This document shows positions 9,077 to 17,179 of a DNA stretch of 64,000 nt, in pieces. Under the pieces are notes generated by a model, which did no database searches, had not been told where the DNA came from, and saw only the letters and a list, made by a program, of their open reading frames with translations. The stretch is from Streptomyces sp. NBC_01353. GTDB lineage: Bacteria; Actinomycetota; Actinomycetes; Streptomycetales; Streptomycetaceae. The position numbers and the translations under genes are program-made. The stretch lies in NCBI RefSeq assembly GCF_036237275.1, contig NZ_CP108352.1:5208001-5272000 (forward strand), given 5' to 3'. Position 1 is the first letter of the stretch; every line of letters begins with the position of its first letter.

Positions 9077-9092
9077 CTAAGCGAGCGCTCAG
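9077..9092. promoter_or_regulatory. TetR-type palindrome upstream of thiolase
   Basis: CTAAGCG-AG-CGCTCAG is a 16-bp palindrome with one mismatched pair, in the 210-base region between the thiolase start and the SGNH hydrolase stop. The GCGAGCGCTC core is like operators of TetR regulators that control fatty-acid genes. The regulator is unknown. Confidence 0.5.
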
Positions 9093-9187
9093 TTTGTGTG
9101 CGTGGCGCGCACCCTCGCACCACCGTTGTGGGCAATCGTCCCTCCCCCGGACTCCGTCCCGGGGGACCCCCAGGCGCGCCCCCGTCG

Positions 9188-10216
9188 TCAGGGGCGGTGG
9201 GCCTCCTCCGGGGACGGGGTCGGTTCCGGCGCGGCCGGGGGTGGCTCCGCGAGGCGACGACGCCGGCGGTGCTTGAGCAGCGCCCACGGCGCCCGCGCCC
9301 CCGTGACCTCCGTACCCGCCTCCTTCGCCGCCTCCGCCGCCGCCTTCGCCACCGGCAGCATGTTCTCGTGACGGTCCGGCTCCAGGCGGTCCGTTTCCGG
9401 CCACACGCCCAGCACCGCGCACACCGTCGGCAACACCGCCATCGCCGCCGTCGCGTACCCCTCCGCGGACGGGTGGTAGTTGTCCGCCCCGAACATCTCC
9501 CGCGGATTCGCCGCGAACTCGGGACCCAGCAGGTCCCCCAGCGACACCGTCCGCCCGCCCTGCTCCACCACCACGATCGTCTGCGCCGCCGCCAGCTGCC
9601 GCGACGCCCGCCGCGCCAGCCACCGCAGTGGCTGGTACACCGGCTCGATCGTCCCCAGGTCCGGGCAGGTCCCGACGACCACCTCCGCCCCCGCCGTCCG
9701 CAGCCGCCGCACCGCCGCCGCAAGAAGCCGCACCGACTCCGTCGCCGACATCCGGTGCGTGACGTCGTTCGCCCCGATCATGATCACGCACACGCCCGGC
9801 GGCCCCGCCGGAGCCGCCAGCAACAGCGACACCTGACGCTCCAGGTCGTCCGAGCGCGCTCCCGGCAGCGCCACGTTCCGCAGGATCACCGGACGCTCCG
9901 CCACCGCCGCGAGCCCCGAGGCCAGCAGTGCCCCCGGCGTCTGACCCACCCGGCGCACCCCCTGACCCGCCGCCGTCGAATCACCCAGAAGGGCCAGTCG
10001 CAGCGGGGGCGAGGCCGGGTCCGTGGCCTCGAAGGAGCGGCCGTACAGCCCGTCCGCCCCCGGTGGCAGCGGCGCCACCCCACCCCCGACCGTCCTCTTC
10101 GCCAGCTGCACCTCGGCCAGAAGCACACCCACCGCCGCCGCACCGAGCAGCCCGATGCTCCCACCGCCGTACGCCGCGCCCGCCGCGATCCGCCGTGCCA
10201 CCCTCGCCCTCGACAT
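9188..10216 (-). CDS. SGNH/GDSL hydrolase family protein
   Basis: 342 residues. The start is fixed by a full-length Shine-Dalgarno (GAAGGAGGTGA) seven bases upstream. The N-terminal Arg-rich stretch plus a hydrophobic segment (about 8-38) suggests a signal anchor. Block I is RLALLGDSTAAGQGV (catalytic Ser), block III is IMIGANDVTHR (Asn), and the Asp/His dyad is in NYHPSAEGY. All four SGNH blocks are visible. It is probably an extracytoplasmic esterase or lipase. The C-terminal ~50 residues are basic then Pro-rich and look disordered. It diverges from cystathionine beta-synthase. Confidence 0.9.
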   Translation of the reverse strand: MSRARVARRIAAGAAYGGGSIGLLGAAAVGVLLAEVQLAKRTVGGGVAPLPPGADGLYGRSFEATDPASPPLRLALLGDSTAAGQGVRRVGQTPGALLASGLAAVAERPVILRNVALPGARSDDLERQVSLLLAAPAGPPGVCVIMIGANDVTHRMSATESVRLLAAAVRRLRTAGAEVVVGTCPDLGTIEPVYQPLRWLARRASRQLAAAQTIVVVEQGGRTVSLGDLLGPEFAANPREMFGADNYHPSAEGYATAAMAVLPTVCAVLGVWPETDRLEPDRHENMLPVAKAAAEAAKEAGTEVTGARAPWALLKHRRRRRLAEPPPAAPEPTPSPEEAHRP

Positions 10217-10320
10217 GGGGGCAGTCACCTCCTTCAAGCCGTTCAGGATCTAACTGCCCCGTAACCCACTCCGACTACGCATACGCTGGCTGCACCATTA
10301 CGGAGACCCCGGAGATTACG

Positions 10321-11718
10321 GTGCAATTCCACGACTCGATGATCAGCCTCGTCGGCAACACCCCGCTGGTGAAGCTCAACAATGTGACAGCGGGCATTCA
10401 GGCCACCGTCCTGGCCAAGGTCGAGTACTTCAACCCGGGCGGGTCGGTCAAGGACCGCATCGCCCTGCGCATGATCGAGGCGGCCGAGGAGAGCGGTGCT
10501 CTCAAGCCCGGCGGAACCATCGTCGAGCCCACGTCAGGCAACACCGGCGTCGGGCTCGCCATCGTGGCCCAGCAGAAGGGCTACAAATGCATCTTCGTCT
10601 GCCCCGACAAGGTGTCCACGGACAAGATCAACGTGCTGCGGGCGTACGGCGCCGAGGTCGTGGTCTGCCCCACCGCGGTGGACCCCGAGCACCCCGACTC
10701 GTACTACAACGTCTCGGACCGGCTCGTGCGTGAGACCCCCGGCGCCTGGAAGCCCGACCAGTACTCCAACCCGAACAACCCCCGCTCGCACTACGAGACC
10801 ACCGGTCCCGAGCTGTGGGAGCAGACGGACGGGAAGATCACCCACTTCGTCGCGGGCATCGGCACCGGCGGCACCATCTCCGGCACCGGCAAGTACCTGA
10901 AGGAGGTCAGCGGCGGCACGGTCCAGATCGTCGGCGCCGACCCCGAGGGCTCGGTCTACTCCGGCGGATCCGGCCGGCCGTACCTCGTCGAGGGCGTCGG
11001 CGAGGACTTCTGGCCCACCGCCTACGACCGTGACGGCACCGACCGGATCGTCGCCGTCTCCGACAAGGACTCCTTCCAGATGACCCGCCGCCTCGCCAAG
11101 GAGGAGGGCCTCCTGGTGGGCGGCTCCTGCGGCATGGCGGTCGTCGCCGCGCTCGAGGTCGCCAAGGACCTCGGCCCGGACGACATCGTGGTCGTGATCC
11201 TGCCGGACTCCGGCCGCGGCTACCTCTCCAAGATCTTCAACGACGAGTGGATGGCCGACTACGGCTTCCTGGAGGACACCTCCTCCGCCACCGTCGCCGA
11301 CGTGCTGCGCCACAAGGAGGGCGGAATGCCCTCCCTCGTCCACATGCACCCGGAGGAGACGGTCGGTCAGGCCATCGAGGTGCTACGGGAGTACGGCGTC
11401 TCCCAGATGCCGATCGTCAAGCCGGGTGCCGGCCACCCGGACGTCATGGCCGCGGAGGTCGTCGGCTCGGTCGTCGAACGCGAGCTCCTCGACGCGCTGT
11501 TCACCAAGCGGGCCTCCCTGGAGGACCCGCTGGAGCGTCACATGAGCGCCCCGCTGCCGCAGGTCGGATCCGGCGAGCCGGTCGCCGACCTGATGTCCGT
11601 GCTCGGTGCGGCGGACGCGGCGATCGTGCTGGTCGAGGGCAAGCCGACGGGTGTGGTGAGCCGTCAGGACCTGCTCGCCTTCCTGGCGAACGGCGGATCC
11701 AAGGGCGCCGCGAAGTAG
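10321..11718 (+). CDS. Cystathionine beta-synthase
   Basis: 465 residues. The GTG start gives VQFHDSMISLVGNTPLVKL, with GGAG eight bases upstream. The PLP Lys is Lys44 in GGSVKDRIALRM. The phosphate-binding loop is EPTSGNTGVGLA and GIGTGGTISGTGKYLK is also present. A C-terminal pair of CBS motifs (about 330-460) ends in GVVSRQDLLAFL, which separates it from plain cysteine synthases. It condenses serine (or O-acetylserine) with homocysteine in the reverse transsulfuration pathway. It has no heme-binding N-terminal extension, as in most bacteria. Single gene, with a strong hairpin downstream. Confidence 0.93.
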   Translation: MQFHDSMISLVGNTPLVKLNNVTAGIQATVLAKVEYFNPGGSVKDRIALRMIEAAEESGALKPGGTIVEPTSGNTGVGLAIVAQQKGYKCIFVCPDKVSTDKINVLRAYGAEVVVCPTAVDPEHPDSYYNVSDRLVRETPGAWKPDQYSNPNNPRSHYETTGPELWEQTDGKITHFVAGIGTGGTISGTGKYLKEVSGGTVQIVGADPEGSVYSGGSGRPYLVEGVGEDFWPTAYDRDGTDRIVAVSDKDSFQMTRRLAKEEGLLVGGSCGMAVVAALEVAKDLGPDDIVVVILPDSGRGYLSKIFNDEWMADYGFLEDTSSATVADVLRHKEGGMPSLVHMHPEETVGQAIEVLREYGVSQMPIVKPGAGHPDVMAAEVVGSVVERELLDALFTKRASLEDPLERHMSAPLPQVGSGEPVADLMSVLGAADAAIVLVEGKPTGVVSRQDLLAFLANGGSKGAAK

Positions 11719-11903
11719 CTCGAACAGCTCGTCGATCGGGCGTTCGCGCAAACGGTACGAGCGCGACACGTACCCGCAGCACCCGCTTAACACGCGTCCG
11801 GCACATTGGTCGTTGTCGGCGTCAAGGACTACGGAGCGGCTCCCGGACTCCTGAAGACGCCGCCGGACGCGGAGACCGGCCCTGACCCGGGCCCGTGTCC
11901 CCC

Positions 11904-11956
11904 GCGGGGACCGCCGTCGTCCCGCCCCCCGGCAACGGGGGTGCGGCGGTCCCCGC
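11904..11956. terminator. Large hairpin terminator
   Basis: GCGGGGACCGCCG (11904-11916) pairs perfectly with 11944-11956, and an inner CCCCCG/CGGGGG stem extends it. It lies between convergent cystathionine beta-synthase and a small membrane protein. The rest of 11719-11970 holds no supportable gene. Confidence 0.75.
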
Positions 11957-11970
11957 GCCATCTCGTTCCG

Positions 11971-12387
11971 CTAGAAGTCCTCGGTGTCGTCGCGCCTCGG
12001 CAGCCGGCCCCGGAACGCGTGGACGAAGTTCACGCCCACGATGCCCAGCCAGGCCACGATCAGGCCCTCCAGGTTCGCCTGGCTGACGGCGATCGCGGAG
12101 AGCGGGATCGCCAGGATCAGCGAGATGATCCCGAAGCCGTAGCGCTCACCGAAGCCCTCCGCGCCCGAACCCGGTGGCCGGACTCCGCGGGCGGCCGCCA
12201 CCTGCTGCTCGGCCAGTCGGCGCCGCACCTGGCGGTCGACCGTGGAGTCCAGGCTCTGCTCCACCTTGCCGAGGAAGGACTCGATCAGAGCGGCCTCGTA
12301 CTCCGTGCCCAGCTCCCGCCGGGCGTGCAGGGTGGCGTCCAGCTCGCTCTTGAGCTCGGAGGTGCGGTCAGGGTCGCGCGTATCCAT
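11971..12387 (-). CDS. Small integral membrane protein, hypothetical
   Basis: 138 residues from ATG (MDTRDPDRTSELKSELDATL); another in-frame ATG lies three codons upstream. The N-terminal two-thirds is a charged, helical cytoplasmic domain (ELGTEYEAALIESFLGKVEQ). Two C-terminal hydrophobic helices follow (about 92-108 and 112-126: IISLILAIPLSAIAV, LIVAWLGIVGVNFVHAF). This layout, a long helix plus a two-TM hairpin, is common among conserved actinobacterial proteins of unknown function. It diverges from the RpiR regulator and shares its promoter region. Confidence 0.8.
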   Translation of the reverse strand: MDTRDPDRTSELKSELDATLHARRELGTEYEAALIESFLGKVEQSLDSTVDRQVRRRLAEQQVAAARGVRPPGSGAEGFGERYGFGIISLILAIPLSAIAVSQANLEGLIVAWLGIVGVNFVHAFRGRLPRRDDTEDF

Positions 12388-12454
12388 GCTCGCCACGGTA
12401 GAGAGCCCCGGCCCCTCACGTCGGTAGGGCTATCCCCCGCTTTTTCTTGCCCTG

Positions 12455-12472
12455 CTGCATATCCTCATGCAG
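12455..12472. promoter_or_regulatory. Palindrome upstream of RpiR gene, candidate autoregulatory site
   Basis: CTGCAT (12455-12460) and ATGCAG (12467-12472) are separated by ATCCTC. It lies 37 bases before the chosen GTG, between divergent genes, where promoters are expected. The sequence resembles a dimeric repressor site. The assignment is an inference from position. Confidence 0.45.
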
Positions 12473-12508
12473 AGTTCGAGGAGGATGAATAGGCAAAAGG
12501 GGGACGGC

Positions 12509-13348
12509 GTGAGCGACAGCCCGGCCGGACGGCTTCAGGCGCTCTTCGAAGGGCACCGGCTGACACCGACACAGCGGCGCATCGCGCACTGCATGGTGCG
12601 CCGGGCCGGCGACGTGCCCTTCCTGTCCAGCGTGGAGCTGGCCGAGCTCGCCGGCGTCAGCCAGCCCTCCGTCACCCGCTTCGCCGTCGCCCTCGGCTTC
12701 GACGGCTACCCCGCCCTGCGCCGCCATCTGCGCGAAGTCGCGCCGGAGCGGAAGCCCGTGGGGGAGGCCAGCGAGCACAACGAGTACCAGCAGGCCGTCC
12801 TCGCCGAGATCGAGAACCTCCGCCATCTCGCCGAACTGCTCGCCGACCCCACGCCCGTCGAGCGCGCCGGGCGGCTGCTCGCCGCCTCCGGGCCGCTGCC
12901 CGTCCTCGGCCTGCGCGCCGCCTCCTCCCAGGCCCGTGGCTTCGCGTACTTCGCCGCCAAGGTCCACCCCGACATCCGCCTCCTCGACGAGGGCGGCTCG
13001 ATGCTCACGGACCGCGTCGACGCGGCCGTACGGGCCGGGGCGACGGCCCTGCTCTGCTTCGCGCTGCCGCGCCACCCCAGGGAGGTGGTGGAGGCCCTTG
13101 AGTACGCGCGGGCGGCCGGACTGACCGTCGTGACGGTCGCCGAATCGGCGTTCGCGCCCGTCGCCGCCCACAGCGACCTGCTGATCCCCGCCGCCGTCGG
13201 CACCGGGCTCGCCTTCGACACCGCCTGCGCTCCGATGCTGCTCGGCCGGGTGCTCCTGGAGGCGATGGCGGACGAGCTGCCGGACGCCCAGGCGCGGCTC
13301 GAGGAGTTCGACGCGAAGGCGGCGGAGCGGGGACTGTTCGTGGAGTAG
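12509..13348 (+). CDS. MurR/RpiR family transcriptional regulator
   Basis: 279 residues from GTG with GGGGGAC upstream. Earlier ATGs at 12467 and 12485 lie inside the palindrome or abut their GGAGG and are unlikely. The HTH-6 domain (about 5-75) has LTPTQRRIAHCMVRRAGD and SVELAELAGVSQPSVTRFAV. A SIS sugar-isomerase domain (about 115-260) has LRAASSQARGFAYFAAK and TVVTVAESAFAPVAAHSDLL. Family members sense phosphosugars or amino-sugar metabolites. The cognate ligand and target are unclear, as no sugar genes adjoin. Confidence 0.9.
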   Translation: MSDSPAGRLQALFEGHRLTPTQRRIAHCMVRRAGDVPFLSSVELAELAGVSQPSVTRFAVALGFDGYPALRRHLREVAPERKPVGEASEHNEYQQAVLAEIENLRHLAELLADPTPVERAGRLLAASGPLPVLGLRAASSQARGFAYFAAKVHPDIRLLDEGGSMLTDRVDAAVRAGATALLCFALPRHPREVVEALEYARAAGLTVVTVAESAFAPVAAHSDLLIPAAVGTGLAFDTACAPMLLGRVLLEAMADELPDAQARLEEFDAKAAERGLFVE

Positions 13349-13376
13349 GGGACTGGACCGTTCCTGCCGCCGGGGA

Positions 13377-13748
13377 TCAGATCTCCAGCTCGGCCTCGAT
13401 CCGCTTCAGCTGGTGGCGGGCCATCGCCAGGTTCGCCCGGTCCTTGTCCAGCGCCAGGTACAGGAAGAGGCCGTTGGTGCCGCGCCCCTTGAGCAGCCGG
13501 ATCATGTGGTACTGGCCGCCGAGCGTGATCAGGATGTCCTCGATCTCGTCCTTGAGACCGAGCATCTCCATCGCCCTGACCTTGGCGCGGACCACGTCCG
13601 TGTTGCCCGCCGCGGCCACGTTGAGGTCGAGCTCCTTGCTGCCGCCGATGGTGCCGAGGGCCATGCCGCTGGTGTAGTCGACCAGCGCGGAGCCGATGGC
13701 ACCCTCGATGGTCATGGTTTCCTTCAGGGAGGTCTCGGTGTTCGCCAT
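13377..13748 (-). CDS. Roadblock/LC7 domain protein
   Basis: 123 residues, ATG (MANTETSLKETMTIEGAIGS) with AAGGAAG upstream. The single roadblock/LC7-like alpha-beta fold runs from GAIGSALVDYTSGMALGTIG to RANLAMARHQLKRIEAELEI. Bacterial roadblock proteins are usually MglB-like activators or scaffolds for small Ras-like GTPases, for example in Streptomyces conservons. No GTPase gene lies nearby. It is the last of four same-strand genes and resembles the first (DYTSGMALGTIG here, DWTSGLALGTAG there), indicating duplication within the operon. Confidence 0.82.
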   Translation of the reverse strand: MANTETSLKETMTIEGAIGSALVDYTSGMALGTIGGSKELDLNVAAAGNTDVVRAKVRAMEMLGLKDEIEDILITLGGQYHMIRLLKGRGTNGLFLYLALDKDRANLAMARHQLKRIEAELEI

Positions 13749-13784
13749 GGGTGTCGCACTTCCTTTTCGCATCTGTGGTTGGGA

Positions 13785-14177
13785 TCAGTTCAGGTCTTTG
13801 CGTTCCAGGGCCCCGTCGACCAGCTCGCCTATCCGGGCACTCGACCGCCGCGCCTCCAGATGGAGCCGCCCCACGTTGATCCGGGGTTCGGCGAGCAGGG
13901 TGAGGACGGCGGAGCCGCCGGCGGCGTACGTGGCGACATAGCCGTTCTCGCCGCGCACCAGCAGCTCGCGGAAGCCGCCCTGGCCCGTGGAATCGGTCAG
14001 TCGCTGCCCGACGCCGAGCGCCGCGGCCGTGAGCGCGGCCACCGTCTCGGCCTCGGTGTCGACCGTGTCCTGGGCCAGGACCAGGCCGTCGGCGCTCGCC
14101 GCGAGCGCCCCGGTGAGCTGGGGCAGTCGGGCCCGCAGCCGTCTCAGTTCGCCGAGCACCTCGGCCTCTGCCGACAT
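13785..14177 (-). CDS. Roadblock/LC7 domain protein
   Basis: 130 residues. ATG (MSAEAEVLGELRRLRARLPQ) is chosen because GAGGAG sits about seven bases upstream; further in-frame ATGs upstream lack that. It has the conservon-type roadblock pattern: ALAASADGLVLAQDTVDTEA, AALTAAALGVGQRL, then NGYVATYAAGGSAVLTLL and NVGRLHLEARR. This copy is closer to classical conservon roadblock proteins than its two neighbours. Spacing to the upstream gene is 41 bases and to the downstream one 36 bases, consistent with one operon. Confidence 0.88.
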   Translation of the reverse strand: MSAEAEVLGELRRLRARLPQLTGALAASADGLVLAQDTVDTEAETVAALTAAALGVGQRLTDSTGQGGFRELLVRGENGYVATYAAGGSAVLTLLAEPRINVGRLHLEARRSSARIGELVDGALERKDLN

Positions 14178-14218
14178 CAGTTGTCTCCTCTCGGCGCGCA
14201 TGCGCAGGGCACGCCTCA

Positions 14219-14977
14219 TCACAGGCTTGCCTCCAGGGCGTCACGGAGCCGGCGCAGCAGGGCGATGTCCGGATCGACCGCGACCTCGCCGACCCAGGCG
14301 GGGACGGCGGGTTGGGCGGCCGGCAAGGGTTCGAGCGGGGTCTCGACGAGGCCGGCGGCCGCCAGGCGGCGGATGTCGAGCAGTGTGTGGAAGGCCGGGC
14401 GGCCGAGCAGCCGCGCGATGTCCGCCGGGGTACGGGCCCCATCGGCGGCGGCCAGCAGGGCCCGCTGACGCAGGCTCACCGTCTGTCCGGGGGCGGCGGC
14501 GCGGGGCACGACCGGGGCGGTGTCCACGGCCCCGTACGGCCAGACGCTGTCCAGCAGTTCACGGCGGCGTACGGTCTCGCGCTCGACGGCCTCGGTGGAG
14601 ACCGGCCGTACGGGGCCGAACCAGTGGGCGACGCCGTAGCGGAAGCGGGTGGGACCGCTGGCGGGGGCGAGCGCGAAGAACGCCGCGTCGAAGACGGCGC
14701 CGAGGTGGCATATCTGGAGCTCACCGTCGTGCAGCCGGCCGCTGTCCACCAGGAACCGGCCGACCTCGCGGCGCGCCCCGGCCCGATTGACGGCCTCGTC
14801 CCAGCCTTCGCGGGGCAGCCGTCCGCCGGCCGTCAGCAGGACGTCGAGGCCCGGGGCTGCGGGGCTCTCGGCGTGCACGACGTGGCCGTCGACGAGGTAG
14901 AGGGTGCCGTGGTCGCGCAGCAGGGCTCCGGTGGCGCGCTCGGCGGCGAGGCGGGTGAGCATCGGCGAGACGGTCAT
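14219..14977 (-). CDS. DUF4388-like protein with C-terminal helical region
   Basis: 252 residues. The ATG overlaps the upstream stop (ATGA), implying translational coupling. The N-terminal ~100 residues (MLTRLAAERATGALLRDHGT, then LVDGHVVHAESPAAPGLDVL) resemble the DUF4388/PatA-like beta-rich domain, often linked to roadblock or response-regulator proteins. The C-terminal part (about 150-252) carries a winged-helix-like stretch (QRALLAAADGARTPADIARL, LDIRRLAAAGLVETPL). It may bind DNA or act as an adaptor. Coupling to the TTA-containing first gene suggests its expression is indirectly bldA-sensitive. Confidence 0.65.
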   Translation of the reverse strand: MTVSPMLTRLAAERATGALLRDHGTLYLVDGHVVHAESPAAPGLDVLLTAGGRLPREGWDEAVNRAGARREVGRFLVDSGRLHDGELQICHLGAVFDAAFFALAPASGPTRFRYGVAHWFGPVRPVSTEAVERETVRRRELLDSVWPYGAVDTAPVVPRAAAPGQTVSLRQRALLAAADGARTPADIARLLGRPAFHTLLDIRRLAAAGLVETPLEPLPAAQPAVPAWVGEVAVDPDIALLRRLRDALEASL

Positions 14978-15375
14978 CCGAGGACCAGCCTTTCGGCGAG
15001 GTCGCGTAACCGGATCCGGGCGAGGGCGAGGTTTCCGGTGTCGCGGTCGATCCACACGTGCAGGAAGACGCTGCTGTCGAAGGCCGTCTCGACGAAGCGG
15101 AGGACGTGGTAGCCGCCGCGGGCTGTGACGATCAGGTCCTCGACGGGCGGCCCTTTGGGTAACGTTTCGTCGTGCAGGGGGCCGTGGGCGAAGGAGTCGT
15201 ACTCCGCTGCCGCCCGCGCCAGTTCGGCCGCCTCCGCCGCGGTCGTCTCGTGGTCGCCGACCGGCGAGTCGCCCGCCGTGCCGAGGGCGAGTCCGCTGGT
15301 CCAGTCGACCAGCCAGGCCCCGCGTGCGCCCGGCAGGCTCATGGCCTCCAGCAGGCACTCGTCGATTCCGGGCAC
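14974..15375 (-). CDS. Roadblock/LC7-like protein with two TTA codons
   Basis: 133 residues from GTG, with GGAGGGGA six bases upstream. The roadblock-like core is GARGAWLVDWTSGLALGTAG, then VEDLIVTARGGYHVLRFVET and DRDTGNLALARIRLRDLAER. It is a paralogue of the fourth gene in the operon. Two leucines are encoded by TTA: residue 72 (complement 15160-15162) and residue 123 (complement 15007-15009). I found no other in-frame TTA in the window's genes. Since bldA supplies the only UUA-reading tRNA, full-length translation should depend on it. It is first in a four-gene operon, and its stop overlaps the next start. Confidence 0.82.
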   Translation of the reverse strand: MPGIDECLLEAMSLPGARGAWLVDWTSGLALGTAGDSPVGDHETTAAEAAELARAAAEYDSFAHGPLHDETLPKGPPVEDLIVTARGGYHVLRFVETAFDSSVFLHVWIDRDTGNLALARIRLRDLAERLVLG

Positions 15376-15529
15376 GCGGATTCCCCTCCCGATGCGGCGT
15401 GCGGGTGTACGGCAGTGACGGAGACGTTACTCAACGTTCCGGTCAGGGGCAGGAGTTCTGGCATTTTCCATCGGAACATGCCGTCGGCTTGGTTGAATTC
15501 CCCCTCGGAGGTCGGCTCCCCGGGCCGGC

Positions 15530-16927
15530 TCAGTCCTCCCCGCGTGCGCGCAGGACGACCTTGTTGAGCACCCACAGCCCGATCCCGATGGCGAGCAGCA
15601 CACCGGCCCGGACGTACACGTCCGCCGAGCGGTCCGCGAGCGGGCTCGCCAGGATCAGCGCGGTGATCGCGCCGAGGACCGGGAGCGCCGTCGGCGTACG
15701 GAAGTGGGCGTGCTCCACCCTGTCCTTGCGCAGCACCAGGACGGCGATGTTGACCACCGCGAAGACGCACAGCAGCAGGAAGGCCGTGGTGTCGCCGAGG
15801 CCCTCGATCTCACCCGTGGCGACCAGGCCGATGGTGAGGAGGGTGGCGAAGGCGATCCCGGTGAGGGGCGTACGGCGGTTCTTCAGGACCTTGCCCATCA
15901 CGCGTGGCAGGACCCGCTCGTTGGCGAGGCCGTAGCAGAGCCGGGAGGCCATCATGATGTTGATGAGCGCGGAGTTCGTGACCGCGAACAGGGCGATCAG
16001 CGCGAAGAGTTTCGGCGGGAAGTCGACTCCGCCGGCCTTCACGACCTCCAGGAGCGGCCCGCTGGACCTCTCGAGCGTCTCGTGGTCGACGAGGAGGGAG
16101 GAGACAAGGGCGACCAGGACGTAGACGGTGCCGGTGACGGCGACGCCGGTGAAGATGGCCCGGGGGAAGGCGCGGACCGGGTCCTGTGTCTCCTCCGCCA
16201 TGTTGACGGAGTCCTCGAAGCCGACGAAGGCGAAGAAGCCCAGCGCGGTGGCCCCCAGCACGCTCGTCATCAGCGCGTATCCGCTGCCCGACGCCTCGAA
16301 CTCGCCGAGCCGCGACGGCTCCCCCTCGCCGCCCAGGACGGCCCAGGCGCCGATCCCGAGAATGATCAGCAGGCCGGTGAGTTCGACGAGTGTGAGGACG
16401 ACGTTCGTCTTCACCGACTCCGACACTCCGCGCAGCGCGAGGCAGGCGAGGGCGAGGACGAAGACGACAGCGATGAGCGTGGCCGGGATCGCTTCCGTGA
16501 ACTCCTGGAAGTAGTCCCCGCTGAAGGCGCGGGCCGCGGCGCTCGCGGAGGAGAGCCCCGAGCACATGACCATGAACGCGACGATGAAGGTGAGGAAGGG
16601 GACCTTGAACGCCTTCTGCGTATAGAGCGCGGCGCCCGCCGCCTTCGGGTACTTGCCGACCAGCTCCACGTACGAGGCGGCGGTCAGCAGTGCGACGACG
16701 AAACCGATCACGAAGGGCAGCCAGAGCGCGCCGCCGACCTTGCCCGCCACCTTGCCGGTCGTCGCGTAGATCCCGGTGCCCAGGATGTCGCCGATCACGA
16801 AGAGGATCAGCAGCTTGGGCCCGATGGCGCGTTTCAGCGCGGGCTGTCCGGTCTCGTCGCCCGGTGCGGGCTCTCCGGGTACGGGCTGTTCGGGTACGGG
16901 CTGTTCGGATCGTGGTGCTGTCGTCAT
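15530..16927 (-). CDS. APC-superfamily amino-acid permease
   Basis: 465 residues with twelve predicted TM helices from about residue 36 onward. The first helix carries the APC signature LLILFVIGDILGTGIYATTG. The segment FVGFEDSVNMAEETQDPVRAF is the conserved helix 6/loop motif of amino-acid permeases. The first 30 residues are hydrophilic with short PEQPVPGEPAP-type repeats, encoded by a small direct repeat (about 16877-16905). The substrate is not predictable from sequence. Monocistronic; the GC-rich tandem repeat upstream occupies its 5' region. Confidence 0.92.
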   Translation of the reverse strand: MTTAPRSEQPVPEQPVPGEPAPGDETGQPALKRAIGPKLLILFVIGDILGTGIYATTGKVAGKVGGALWLPFVIGFVVALLTAASYVELVGKYPKAAGAALYTQKAFKVPFLTFIVAFMVMCSGLSSASAAARAFSGDYFQEFTEAIPATLIAVVFVLALACLALRGVSESVKTNVVLTLVELTGLLIILGIGAWAVLGGEGEPSRLGEFEASGSGYALMTSVLGATALGFFAFVGFEDSVNMAEETQDPVRAFPRAIFTGVAVTGTVYVLVALVSSLLVDHETLERSSGPLLEVVKAGGVDFPPKLFALIALFAVTNSALINIMMASRLCYGLANERVLPRVMGKVLKNRRTPLTGIAFATLLTIGLVATGEIEGLGDTTAFLLLCVFAVVNIAVLVLRKDRVEHAHFRTPTALPVLGAITALILASPLADRSADVYVRAGVLLAIGIGLWVLNKVVLRARGED

Positions 16928-17030
16928 GAGGCGACCTCCCCTGCGGCGTCAGGAGAGTGCCTGCCCGGGCGTCCGTCACGTGATGCCCGCCGCACCATCA
17001 CTCGTACGGGCGAACAAACGTACGGGCGGG

Positions 17031-17179
17031 CGTCCGTGGCGGACGAGGCTCGGTGGCGGCGAGCGTCCGTGCGTGACGAGGCTCGGTGGCGGACGAGCGT
17101 CCGTGGCGGGCGGGCGTCCGTGGCAGACGAGCGTCAGTGGCGGACGGGCGTCCGTGGCAGACGAGCGTCAGTGGCGGCG
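17031..17179. repeat. Degenerate GC-rich tandem repeat (about 17- and 34-bp units)
   Basis: Variants of GCGTCCGTGGCRGACGAG recur through this segment. A 32-base stretch is repeated exactly at 17112 and 17146, a 34-bp period. The right-most unit runs into the stop codon and last codons of the SRPBCC gene (CGTCAGTGGCGG at 17166), so the array seems to have grown from that gene's 3' end. It lies upstream of the permease promoter region. Confidence 0.8.

Noticed and set aside
7712-10264. An 850-codon plus-strand frame opposite thiolase and SGNH hydrolase
   Set aside because: Arg/Asp/Gly-rich shadow. The minus-strand genes have active-site motifs and ribosome sites.
9928-10320. N-terminal extension of cystathionine beta-synthase
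   Set aside because: Pro/Arg-rich sequence antisense to the SGNH gene. The conserved protein begins at GTG 10321.
17031-17179. CRISPR array
   Set aside because: Units are imperfect, without constant repeats alternating with unique spacers, and no cas genes are present.
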